A DNA stretch of 64,000 nucleotides from contig CM067066.1 in assembly GCA_033980235.1 (NCBI GenBank), positions 30,584,680 to 30,648,679 on the forward strand. The letters are read 5' to 3'. The notes under the pieces are model-generated. The model searched no databases. It was not told the DNA's origin and was given only the letters and a program-made list of their open reading frames with translations. This DNA comes from Diadema setosum. Taxonomy: Eukaryota > Echinodermata > Echinoidea > Diadematoida > Diadematidae. This document shows positions 25,101 to 34,490 of the stretch, in pieces (position 1 is the first letter of the stretch; every line of letters begins with the position of its first letter). Position numbers and translations under genes: made by a program.

Positions 25101-26440
25101 GTGTCCTATCGCGAGTTATTTCATTAAATAAAACTATATTGTATCTGTTATGACGTGAGTTCCAATGGGGATGACACCTTCCTAATGGGGATGACACCTT
25201 CCTAAATCTGGGCGAGATATCAAGCCTTTAAGACATTCCATCCAGTCTACGATATGTCGGAATCCAGTTCCCATTGCTGGCATACCACCACGTGGGCTCC
25301 TCAGGGGCTGGAGCGAGCTGTAAAACCATTTCAATTTCCAGTCTGCCTATGAGCGTGCGTTCGACACAATTGTATCACCGGAGAAGTTTGGCATCGTCTA
25401 CTGGAGCGAAACGTGTTCTTCCTGTATTTTTTTTTTCGTATTTAAAACAATCATGAACAGTCTTATCTGAATAAGATTTGATTATAGTAGATTCGTATGA
25501 TTCACGCTGCTGCGTAATCCAAGCGTAATTTTGTGCAGATTCATATTGTATGAGATAATAATGTGCACAAATTTTATTTATTTGAATTTTCATTTTCTCG
25601 TTCACGGCGAGAGAGACGAGTGTATGCCCAAGTATCTTTAATCGATGAAATCGATGACGAAGCACGGAGCTTCAAGTGCATATGACGTCAATATGAGGTG
25701 TATTGACGTAGTAGCCTGGAATGAAACCACTCGTACAGACTGTGCCCGACGACTGTGAGGGAAATTTGATCGTTTGCAGTGATATTACATCTCTGTTTAC
25801 ATTGTGTCTTGTGAGCAGCATGCGCCATAATCTGGCATCATACCCAGGCCTCCTATTGTTTTATACGTACACGAATATTGAACGCACGTGCATAGTGGAG
25901 AACAGAAACGTAACAGAGACATTCGTAAGAACTTCGGCTCTGTAAGAATGACGCCGGAATGTTGTAGGCATCCCCTCGTACCTCTTACACCACGGAAGCC
26001 GGTGGTTCGCTGTTTCCCCAAAGACTGACTTGGACTGTACGACAGCAGACGCCGCAGAAATATAGGAAGCAGCGTAATCCAGCGCAGGGGGCCCAGTATA
26101 GTGAGATAGGCATTTGAAAACTAGTCGCAGAATGTGTGACCACGTGTTAACATATCATTGAATGAATATGGTGTGACGACAGAGCATTCCCCAGTCGCTC
26201 GTCTAGTTATGAGCACTTAAAAGTGAACTTAAAGGTTTCTCAACACATACATGTACATACCTTATAAACATCTTAATCTAAAAACAAAAACAGCACTGAA
26301 TATAAAACTTGCATTCATGCTGGAGTTGGCAACTTGTCGCTCCTATCTGTTGAACGATTACAGTCATTTCTCATATCTGTCTGATTGGATCACTGAACAT
26401 AGATCCTCATCAGTTTTGCTGTTTTTCTCGTCCGATGCAG
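22193..26440 (+). other. RGK gene intron 2 (4,248 bp)
   Basis: The intron opens GTAAGC and ends TCCGATGCAG. No coding exon is recognised in it. A CpG-richer stretch at about 23,560-24,420, containing an AP-1 site TGACTCA near 23,553, could be regulatory. A 20-bp tandem duplication lies at 25164-25203. Confidence 0.9.
25164..25203. repeat. 20-bp tandem duplication
   Basis: AATGGGGATGACACCTTCCT occurs twice, head to tail, without mismatch. Recent slippage or duplication in intron 2. Confidence 0.9.
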
Positions 26441-26645
26441 GCAGAGTTCGAGGAAAAGGAAGATGAGTACCTACAGGGAGGCGATGCGTATCTCTTGGTG
26501 TACTCGGTCACGAACCGGAAGAGCTTCAAGAGGGCAAACGAGCTGCGGTTCAAGCTCCAGAGAACGCAGGAAACTGAGATGACACCCATTATTCTCGTCG
26601 GGAACAAAACGGATTTGGAGCGATCGAGAGAAGTCACTTTTGAAG
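26441..26645 (+). CDS. RGK-family small GTPase, coding exon 3
   Basis: A 205-nt exon encoding residues 244-311. The acceptor is TCCGATGCAG (phase 0) and the donor is GAAG|gtgagc (phase 1). It covers switch II (AEFEEKEDEYLQGGDAYLLV), which matches the RGK pattern of a tyrosine followed by a GG/GD turn before the beta4 strand. It also holds helix alpha3 (SFKRANELRFKLQRT) and G4, NKTD at 298-301, which reads guanine. REVTFE precedes the next exon, as in vertebrate RGK proteins (REVS-EEG). Confidence 0.95.
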
Positions 26646-26983
26646 GTGAGCTTTCGATCTGAATTCATCATTTCGCTATCTGTATCTTAAAAAAGACCAT
26701 TTTGTCGTGATTTGCACTCCATAGCAGCTTAATTTTTTTCATGACGTCTGTCTACACCCAAACTAAACATTTGATCAGTTTAATAATTGGACGTTTATAT
26801 GGCCGAAGTGATGCTCTTATGCAACAGTAGAATGAAGAGAGCACGCCGTCACGAAAATCGACTCTTCCACAAACGTGTGAATGACTGCACTAAATCATAA
26901 ATACACATTACATTATGACTGAAGCAACGAGTGATCCCTAATGACCATAATGAATGCGTTTTTCTTTGATTTCGTTTTTACAG
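26646..26983 (+). other. RGK gene intron 3 (338 bp)
   Basis: Short GT-AG intron with the acceptor TTCGTTTTTACAG. Phase 1 on both sides agrees with the neighbouring exons. Confidence 0.93.
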
Positions 26984-27342
26984 AGGGCAAACACTTCGCT
27001 GCGCTCTTCGACTGCAAACTTATCGAGACGTCAGCCTCGCTGTGCCACAACGTCGACAAGCTATTTCACGGAGTCGTCCAGCAGGTGCGACTGCGTCGAC
27101 AGCGACGGCAGTCCGAAGAGGAGATGGAAACAGAGAGCGGCGGCAGCGGCGACTCGGGCAAGGGTTCACCGACGAGGGACCGACCACGGTCGCCATCGAA
27201 GAAGTCCGCCAGCAGGAGGCCATCAATGCTGAAGAGAGCGCGGGGGGCGATCGGCCGACTGTTGAGGCGGCGGAGCGGGGACGAGCCGACGCCGGGATAC
27301 CGGGCGCGATCAAAGTCCTGTCACGTAATGGAAGTTCTTTAG
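26984..27342 (+). CDS. RGK-family small GTPase, coding exon 4 (C-terminus)
   Basis: A 359-nt exon encoding the Glu completed across the junction and residues 313-430, then TAG. It carries G5, ETSAS (326-330), after FDCKLI. The alpha5 helix (NVDKLFHGVVQQVRLR) grades into an arginine-rich tail with RRPS and polybasic LKRARGAIGRLLRRRSG segments. Such segments bind calmodulin and acidic phospholipids in the family. The end, RARSKSCHVMEVL (418-430), is the RGK signature: a 14-3-3 site (RSKSCH) plus the conserved Cys seven residues from the terminus. There is no CAAX prenylation box, as expected for RGK. This tail is the most decisive evidence for the family. Confidence 0.96.
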
Positions 27343-28560
27343 GCAGGCCGCTCAAACCAGAGCGAACCGAACAAAACACTCAGACTTGCCATGTTCTTCC
27401 ATGCACGATGTGAACAAAATGATCAGTTTCCAATATGCCAACTTGGACACAAAGAGACTTCAGACGGTGTAAACAAAGCTCTGTCACACAGCTGAGATTG
27501 GCTTGGCTAGCTCGCCGTCCTGCGGAAGCGACATCAGACGCCAAAAGAGAAGTTTAAGCAGTGTGTGAAGTCGCACGATTAGAACAGAATGAGTAGTTTG
27601 CTTACTCCATGGTTCACGGGTGTGAGCATTACAGCTGTTTCGAGGATGCCGACAGATGTATGTCGGTGACTTTCGAAGGCGAGCTTGACGCTCTTGATGC
27701 GATGTAAATCTTAGATCATGCTGTTGCACTTGCCTACAAGTCGAGTCATGCTCTATCACAGTTATTTTGTCATTTCCACCAGCTGTGGTTCGTCATTCAG
27801 ATGTGTGAAAATCGTGCTGACGGGATGTTCTGACAATGTTAATCGCGACATTTTTAAGAACCTCTAAAATCCTTGAGAGTTGTATAACCAACCATGCCAA
27901 CGATGATTTAAACTATTTGAGCCCTATGGACATCACCGTGTACTCAAGGGCTGTCCGCTGTTTTGAAATTGGCCGGATCGTCCTCAGTAGTATGTAAGGG
28001 ACAAAAGCAGAAAAATCAAACGAACAAACCAATTCAGAGTTTTCGTAACAGTAAAGTAATGTAATGATAGGCAAGAGCCTGTATCGTGTTTCTGATAAAA
28101 TACCAAACTACTCCTAAAGAATTCACAAGAAGAGACCAACACTTATTAAGTTTGCTAGAAGATAACATACACGTTATCATCATGTTATGAACTCATGGAT
28201 TTATAACTTAGGAATACCGCCGTATCTTTATACTGTAGTCAAATTAAAGGGCGTGTTCCTCCTTAAAGTGGAGACTTGAAATATGTTACCTCATGAAGTG
28301 GAAACGACCCAAAGCAGTAAATGAACCACGTCACTTGTAATTGATTATCTATCATCTTGATGGTAATGCCTTGCTGTGTTATAAAATTAATAAATAGGTA
28401 ACTAGATGTAATCCTCCGGTCACACGGCTTCCTGTTTTATTTTAACAAAAAAAAAAAGCAATGACAAGCGATCAACGTCCAATACTATAACACCACATCA
28501 ATGGTCATGATAATTATCATATGGGCAAGAAAAACACATTGTGTTATTTTATTGAATAAA
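27343..28560 (+). terminator. RGK gene 3' UTR with candidate poly(A) signals
   Basis: Canonical AATAAA hexamers lie at 28389-28394 and 28555-28560, about 1.05 and 1.2 kb after the stop codon. The sequence between is AT-rich and has no open frame of note. Which signal is used, if either, cannot be told from sequence. Confidence 0.4.
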
Positions 28561-30530
28561 GTGACAGATATATAAGCCTCTGATATTCACAGAGTTTTAG
28601 GTTGCCAAATCGAGTGCCTTTTCCAGATGTTACTCAGTTTTCATTCACGAAACTTATTAAGTGGGCATAGCAAGAGCTTGCAAACGTATGCTTTCACACA
28701 GCATGTTAAGTAAGATTGCGTTCGTGCTAGTAGTTGACCACTTGACTAGTTGACTATTTATTACCATTGGACGAAGATTGCGGCGTAACTGTTCTGGAAG
28801 AAAAGTAAAAATTCGAAGTTGTCAGAAAAACTAATTTCAGTATTTCAAAACTGAAGTTTTAATCCAGATTAGTCATCCGTTTTCCTCGAAATGCAATGTT
28901 TGTTTGTTTTTTCAAGTGTAAATGGTCAGTAAGGCAGAATAGGGAAACTTTTAGCCTAAAACAGTCCCATATCTGGTGAGATTTTATTTCATTTATTTAT
29001 TTTTTTGCTCACTTGTCTCCACGAAGCAGAAAATTTGAGCATTTTGTTCTTACCATAGCTCAACTCGCGATGAATTTTGTTCGCTGCAATTTTCTCGGGG
29101 TTCTGTACAGTCTTCTAAAAAAAAAACCTACTTACAACACCAAATCATTACATCGATCGTAATAACTATGTGTGTAACATACGGCATGTAAAGACTTAAT
29201 GATCATTATTCGCACATAACAATCATATCATATACTGGATATACACTCGTCCGTTAACTTTTCTTCCACGTCACCATTACCACGTAGTATCCCCGTTCAT
29301 ACTGTTGGTGTGTTTGCAAACACTAAAGCATGGTCTTGTTCTCAAATTTGTGGTCAGTTATTTTATGATTATACACGCACATTGAATGCACATAAAACAG
29401 TGTCCGAGTCCTCGCTCCTCACGTGTTTCTTGTATCGAAAGTGATGTCATTATAATTTGGTCTATCAAATATGTGGCTACGTGATTGTGAAAGGGAGAGG
29501 AAAGAAAACTGCACACACGTTCCATTTCAGATAGAAAAAAAAGAAGAAGAAAAAATGCGAAGAGAGACCTGTATTAATAGAGGTAAGCACTTGCTGTTCG
29601 TCAGTTTGAAATGTTCACTCTAAACTCGGACTGGGTGGGCCATGTTACCGTGACGACGTCTAAATACGAGTTGGCTTCAATACACCACACCAGTCTGTAA
29701 TTTAGCCTTTGTATGTTCTATGGTATGCACGTAAACGATTGTCTTTTTTTTTTTCACCAATCAAACAAAGTCTTCACTTTCATACCTTTCGTGTTAATTG
29801 TGAAATCTTTCTATCTGTAATTGTGTATAACATTATATTTTCTGTACCTCTGTACTTCATTATATTTTTGTCACGAGAAGTATAATGTCTGGGAGAAGAA
29901 CAAACAGAGTTTATACCGAAGAGGAATTGCTGTAAATATTCTCGGTGGATACGAATGTGGATGGGAAATAGGCGATCAAAGTGATTGTTTGTATAAAGTG
30001 TAAGAGAAAATAAAAATGGTTTGATACGACGATTTTGAGAAACGGATACATGCGGCTAAGTAGTCGTTGTTGTTGTTGTCTTTTTTCTCCCCTCTTATGA
30101 TGATGGATGTCACACGAGCAATACGCGACGTTGGTAGAGAATAGGCTCGTGAGACGAGGATGCTTGTGGTGATCGTGGTAAAATTGACAGCCAGATTGCA
30201 AATAATAAGGGTGGAGTTAACCGCTGATAGACAATGGGCACAACTCATGACGCATAGCGCTATTTTCATCCAACCCAACACTCACGTGGTGGTTTTTTTT
30301 TTGTGGTTGTTGTTGTTGTTGTTTTTTTTTTATATATGATTGATGGCTGAGTGAAGAAAGAACCCCAGGAAATTAGCCCGGAAACAGAATTAGTCATAAA
30401 AGCCAGTTCTTTACCGTTTTACCAGTGATGATCATGTAAATGGGCGGAGACGCTATAATTACGTACGACGCAACCAACCCTAGCAACCAACTATAGTACA
30501 TACAGTTGTAATGCGTGTATGACATATAAG

Positions 30531-30531
30531 A

Positions 30532-30597
<66 letters not shown>

Positions 30598-30598
30598 A
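30531..30598. repeat. (TA)n microsatellite
   Basis: About 30 TA units. Confidence 0.85.
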
Positions 30599-30740
30599 TT
30601 TTTGTATGTTTGTATGTGTACCTGTGTCTGTCTCGAAAACTATGGTCAGTTCACACGACAGTGATGTAAGAAGGAAAACGGACAACCGCTAATTGCAGCA
30701 GGAGGAAACATAAGAAGCTTTTGAATAGAGATGCAGGCTT

Positions 30741-30773
30741 GTGTGCGTGTGTACGTGCGTGCGTGTGTGTGTG

Positions 30774-30819
<46 letters not shown>
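30741..30819. repeat. (TG)n microsatellite
   Basis: GTGC and ACGT variants lead into a pure GT run. Confidence 0.85.
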
Positions 30820-30845
30820 GTCATTTTCAGAGTGACTATATCGAT

Positions 30846-30934
30846 AGGGTGGTGAATTACTTCAGTCGGTAGCGCGTCTGCCTCACGATGCAAAGGACTC
30901 CGATTCCCGGGTCCCACTGAGCAATATTGTGTTT
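30846..30934 (+). mobile_element. tRNA-related SINE-like head, interrupted by the DIRS element
   Basis: The sequence has an A-box-like CTTCAGTCGGTAGCGCG (about 30859-30875) and a decayed B-box-like CGATTCCCGGGTCC (about 30901-30914). These are spaced roughly as in a tRNA gene, with part of the T arm lost. It stops exactly where the DIRS-like element begins. The matching tail appears on the far side at 34257-34490. The head-tail pairing is inference from position and SINE-like structure, not from a known consensus. Confidence 0.45.
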
Positions 30935-30967
30935 AATTCTATTACATAACACTTCGTACAAGCTTTC

Positions 30968-31100
30968 AGAGGGTTAGCATATTCCTGCGTGCTTTGGCAG
31001 AGAGATCACACAAAGGAGATTCAAAGTCTTTTGTTATGATAATGAGTTTGACGCCCCAGTCCCTATAAATACCGGGCGTTCCCACTATTCGACATCTTTT
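30968..31100 (+). repeat. Left inverted terminal repeat of the DIRS-like element
   Basis: 133 bp, identical in reverse complement to 34052-34184. It contains a TATA box (TATAAAT, 31064-31070), so it probably carries the element's promoter, 107 bp before the gag start codon. A mirror copy of that promoter points inward from the right repeat. Confidence 0.93.
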
Positions 31101-31176
31101 CTTCGTGTGTTCGGCAGAGAGTTACCTTGCACAGTGCAACTGTGCGTTATAAGCTTCGACGTGTGACAAACCTGTT

Positions 31177-32328
31177 ATGGAAGACAACGGTTCACAGCCG
31201 CCGGCGGCAAGCGGGGCTGTAGATCAGGCAGAGCTGCGATCTAAACTTTCGGCTCAGGAGAGCGAAATTCAACGTTTATCGGTCCAATTATCTCGCTTCT
31301 TAGATGGACAGATGTCTGCCTCTAAAACCTCTGAGCCAGCCCGTCATGCGCTGCATGCGGGGACACTACAGGCTCCTTCGCGGTGTGACCGCGAAGATGA
31401 TCTACTCAGCATTTTTGCCGAGTCGATCAGTCAGAGTTCTCCACCCAGCCACCCGCCCAGCTATGATCCGGAGGCGGAGTTAGATAGCCTGGTGCAGGCA
31501 GCACAGCCCGTGAGAGGCAGTGCAAACGCCGGCGACCAGCTCTTTGAGCTGGAAGCAGACGATTTGTACGAAGGACTGGAGGAATTCGGCCCCGCAGTCT
31601 CAGAAGGATTGGCCACCAGGCTGACCAAGGCGGTCACCTTGCCCCCACGTAAGGAGAGCGTGGAAAAAATCTCCAAACAGTACATGACGCCCTCGAATGC
31701 ACGCTCGGTGTGTGCACCGAGAGTCGAAGAGCAACTTTGGGCCACGATTCCCCCGAAAAACCGCTCAGCCGACAGCAGAGCACAGAAACTGCAGAAGATG
31801 ATGGTTCAGGGGATGCTCCCTTATGCTGAAATCATTCGGGAATTGCAGACAGCGGCTAGAGAACAGCGGCCAATTAATTCGGCGCTCGTCGCTCGACTGG
31901 CGGTCGACGGGGTTACTCTGTGCGGTAACGCCTCGTATGAGATGAGCATGAGACGCCGAGAGGAGCTCAAGCCGGCTTTCAATCAGAAATACAGGGGCAT
32001 ATGCAGTAGATCAATCCCCGTGGGGGAAACGCTATTTGGGAAAGACCTGCAAACAACCCTAAAGAATGTTGGCGAGTCCTACCTCGTTGGCCAAAAAGTC
32101 AATTCCTCCGACCGGCCGCGTCGTCGGTCGTTCGGTGGCAGACGGATGGAGCCATACCGCCATAATTTCCAACAACGAGATCGACCCTGGGACCGCTCAG
32201 CGGACCGGCATGGATTTAGCCGTCGTACATCTCGCCCGACGGCGACTGCACCCACACCCCGAGCCCCTCCCCCGAAGTTTCGGGCGCCATCCACTGCGCA
32301 GTACCATCAGGAATCTGCAAAAAACTAG
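31177..32328 (+). CDS. DIRS-like element gag-type protein (383 aa)
   Basis: An intact ORF starting at the first ATG after the left terminal repeat. Residues about 17-45 (AELRSKLSAQESEIQRLSVQ and following) look like a short coiled coil. An acidic serine/proline segment follows (about 65-135), then a middle region with helical character (about 140-300). The C-terminal 80 residues are arginine- and proline-rich (RPRRRSFGGRR; TAPTPRAPPPKFRAP) and would bind nucleic acid. There is no CCHC zinc knuckle. This arrangement and its place before reverse transcriptase match gag-like ORF1 of DIRS elements. The pol frame overlaps its end in the -1 frame. The ORF is undamaged, which suggests recent activity or mobilisation in trans. 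Confidence 0.8.
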   Translation: MEDNGSQPPAASGAVDQAELRSKLSAQESEIQRLSVQLSRFLDGQMSASKTSEPARHALHAGTLQAPSRCDREDDLLSIFAESISQSSPPSHPPSYDPEAELDSLVQAAQPVRGSANAGDQLFELEADDLYEGLEEFGPAVSEGLATRLTKAVTLPPRKESVEKISKQYMTPSNARSVCAPRVEEQLWATIPPKNRSADSRAQKLQKMMVQGMLPYAEIIRELQTAAREQRPINSALVARLAVDGVTLCGNASYEMSMRRREELKPAFNQKYRGICSRSIPVGETLFGKDLQTTLKNVGESYLVGQKVNSSDRPRRRSFGGRRMEPYRHNFQQRDRPWDRSADRHGFSRRTSRPTATAPTPRAPPPKFRAPSTAQYHQESAKN

Positions 32329-32817
32329 TAAGTCCCCTTTCACGTCATGCGGGACGACTCAGATTTTTCAAAGAGGCGTGGTCTCTCATTACTGCTGATC
32401 CCTGGATTTTAGACACTATTTGTGGTTACAAAATCGTATTTGACGATTACCCTCAACAGAGCTTTTTTCCTCCTCAATTACCACTGTCAGAGGACGAAAA
32501 AGCGGCAATCAATCTGGAAGTTCTTTCGCTGCTCCAGAAAGGAGCGATTTCAGAAATTCCCCAAGGGGAAGCTTTATTTCTGTCCACTATATTTACAGTT
32601 CCAAAGAAAACCGGGGATCTCAGACCCATCATTAATTTGAAAAATCTGAATTCGTTCGTTAAGTATGAACATTTCAAGATGGAAACATTTCGAAATGTTA
32701 AAGAAATCCTCATGCAATCCGACTACTTAACGTCGCTTGATCTCAAAGATGCCTATTTTTCCATTCCTATTCATGAGTATTATCAGAAATATCTATGTTT
32801 CACGTGGAATGGTCTGG
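32328..32817 (+). pseudogene. DIRS-like reverse transcriptase, N-terminal part only
   Basis: The frame opens before the gag stop and reads AGRLRFFKEAWSLIT, then ICGYKIVF, PLSEDEKAAINLEV, GAISEIPQGEALFLSTIF, VPKKTGDLRPIINLKNLN and SLDLKDAYFSIPI. This is the classic DIRS/Gypsy-type RT fingers region with motif A (catalytic Asp in DLKDAY). The homology stops at YLCFTWNG. Motifs B to E, including the YxDD active site, and the whole RNase H domain are absent. There is no ATG at its start; in DIRS elements pol is expressed by overlap or frameshift from gag. Confidence 0.85.
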
Positions 32818-33502
32818 TATCAGGAGTGTTGAAAGGCATTTTTAATAAAGAACCGCCCAAGCCACGTTACAACACCACTTGGGAAGTGTCTCAAGTGTTA
32901 GATTACTTATGTTCACTGGATAATAATGCAAGACTTAATCTGTTACTTCTAAGCGAGAAGTTGATTGCCCTAGCGGCCCTTGTTTCAGCACAGAGAGTGC
33001 AGACTCTTAGTTTTTAGACATTACATATATGTCAATTTCTGATGACAGTGCGGTCTTTCAAGTGGTAGAGCTATTGAAAACAACAACTACAAAGAAAGGC
33101 ATTGCTAATCAATCTGTTGAATTGTCTTCCTTCCCCACGAACGAGAAGTTGTGTGTTTTATCTGTGCTCAAGGAGTACTTGAGTCGGACAGAACCCTTGC
33201 GTCAGATTCACGGAGTGACAAAACTTTTTATTTCTACTAGAAAACCTCACAAAGAAGTAACCACTTCTACCCTGTCTCGGTGGTTAAAGAGCACATTGAA
33301 TAAGGCAGGCATAGATACATCCGTGTTTTCTGCTCACAGTTACCGCAGTGCCTCGAGTACGGCAGCTTTTAATCAAGGCGTTACCATTGAGGAGATTATG
33401 TCAAAGGCCAGTTGGTCTAATGCCAAAACCTTTCGAGATTATTATTTTAAGCCAGTTCAAGAAGCAAAATTCGCTTCGACCGTTCTCAGCTCATCTTCAT
33501 AA
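32818..33502 (+). pseudogene. DIRS-like tyrosine recombinase, frameshifted
   Basis: Directly after the RT remnant and still in its frame comes LKGIFNKEPPKPRY, the typical start of DIRS tyrosine recombinases. It continues through WEVSQVLDYL to ALVSAQRVQTLS, which holds the first catalytic Arg. One T is missing from the run at 33011-33015, so the frame meets TAG at 33015-33017. The rest reads on in the -1 frame from 33014: LDITYMSISDD, EYLSRTEPLRQ, TLSRWLKSTLNKAGID, then the catalytic HSYRSASS (His-x-x-Arg) and FRDYYF (nucleophile Tyr), ending at 33502. All catalytic residues are present, but split between two frames. Confidence 0.85.
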
Positions 33503-33731
33503 GTTGTAATTAACATGGAAACACTGGATACGTACGTAACTCACAGAGGTTGTCAAAATTATATTGTTCTTTCTCCTTGTGATCATGTGTCCAGACGGAA
33601 CATACACCTTGTTATTGCACTTTTCAGATTGCTCATGAATAAATCTGATCTATCATGAATACCCATGTGCGACAGTTGTCTCATTGCCTCAGACATCTCA
33701 CTTGACAGTTTCTGTGTTGAACTTTGAAAGC
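33503..33731 (+). other. DIRS-like element non-coding 3' segment
   Basis: AT-rich spacer between the recombinase stop and the internal complementary region. No further ORF is seen. Confidence 0.6.
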
Positions 33732-33850
33732 TGCTAACCCTCTGAAAGCTTGTACGAAGTGTTATGTAATAGAATTCCTAAATTATGCGAATAATATTAT
33801 GAAGTATAATTTGAATTCTATTAATAACAATGAAGTACAAGATGAAGAGG
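33732..33850. repeat. Internal complementary region (ICR) of the DIRS-like element
   Basis: 33732-33776 is the exact reverse complement of the outer left end (30935-30979). The following part up to 33850 is the exact reverse complement of the outer right end (about 34179-34256). The two meet with a 3-bp AAT overlap. In the DIRS model this region serves as template to restore the ends through a circular intermediate. Confidence 0.92.
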
Positions 33851-34051
33851 CGTTGTGTGATCTTGACATTTTGTTTGATAACCCTCCCTCTCTCTTCTGG
33901 TCACAGAAACCGTCAACTCATGCCTGTAAGGTGTGCATCGATGACTCGGATGAATGATTGTTGATATGCATTTGCCCTGTGCAACGTTAGTGAAGACGTT
34001 CCGTGAATGTGTGGATGTTTGGATACTATATAGTACTGCCTCGGATACTTT

Positions 34052-34184
34052 AAAAGATGTCGAATAGTGGGAACGCCCGGTATTTATAGGGACTGGGGCG
34101 TCAAACTCATTATCATAACAAAAGACTTTGAATCTCCTTTGTGTGATCTCTCTGCCAAAGCACGCAGGAATATGCTAACCCTCT
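34052..34184 (-). repeat. Right inverted terminal repeat of the DIRS-like element
   Basis: Reverse complement of 30968-31100 with no mismatch seen. The outer extension of the element runs on to 34256. Confidence 0.93.
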
Positions 34185-34256
34185 TCATCTTGTACTTCAT
34201 TGTTATTAATAGAATTCAAATTATACTTCATAATATTATTCGCATAATTTAGGAAT

Positions 34257-34490
34257 CATACCGTCCTCTGTAGTACGAGACAAAACACTCTGTCACACAT
34301 AAAATGGAGGTCTCGTGTGTGTGAGAGTCACAGCTCATGCACGTAAAAGATCTCGTTTCATAAATTCATGGAAAAGAGCACGGTGTTTAACCCGGTGAAG
34401 TGGTCCCGCCTTACATCCACCTAGACCCCATGGAAGACTGAATATGGGCTATCCAGCCATCTGCTGAAATGGAAATGAAATAAACATACA
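34257..34490 (+). mobile_element. SINE-like body and tail interrupted by the DIRS element
   Basis: The sequence includes CACGTAAAAGATCTCGTTTC, GTGAAGTGGTCCCGCC and CCATGGAAGACTGAATATGG. It ends in GAAATGGAAATGAAATAAAC, a (GAAAT)n-type tail characteristic of SINEs. It begins at the right edge of the DIRS element. Together with the tRNA-like head at 30846-30934 it makes a plausible single SINE of about 320 bp. A weak CAnTTTCAGAnTG similarity occurs on both outer flanks (near 30823 and 34494), but it is not clean enough to call a target duplication. Confidence 0.5.

Larger units (their letters stand above)
28561..30840. other. Intergenic, no gene recognised
   Basis: AT-rich sequence with short T and A runs. 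No open frame here has domain-like composition on either strand. It ends in TA and TG microsatellites. Confidence 0.7.
30935..34256 (+). mobile_element. DIRS-like tyrosine-recombinase retrotransposon, internally deleted
   Basis: A 3.3-kb element with all the terminal features of the DIRS order. Inverted terminal repeats at 30968-31100 and 34052-34184 are identical over 133 bp. Each end has a different outer extension (33 bp left, 72 bp right). An internal complementary region at 33732-33850 is the exact reverse complement of the right outer end joined to the left outer end, so it records the circular-DNA junction. Both ends and the junction share the trinucleotide AAT, and there is no target-site duplication. 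This fits integration by tyrosine recombinase. Coding content in order: gag-like ORF, N-terminal part of reverse transcriptase, then tyrosine recombinase. The rest of reverse transcriptase and RNase H is missing, so this copy cannot move by itself. Confidence 0.92.

Noticed and set aside
33724..33957. 77-codon plus-strand frame near the end of the DIRS-like element
   Set aside because: Most of it is the internal complementary region, a template sequence, so the frame is incidental.
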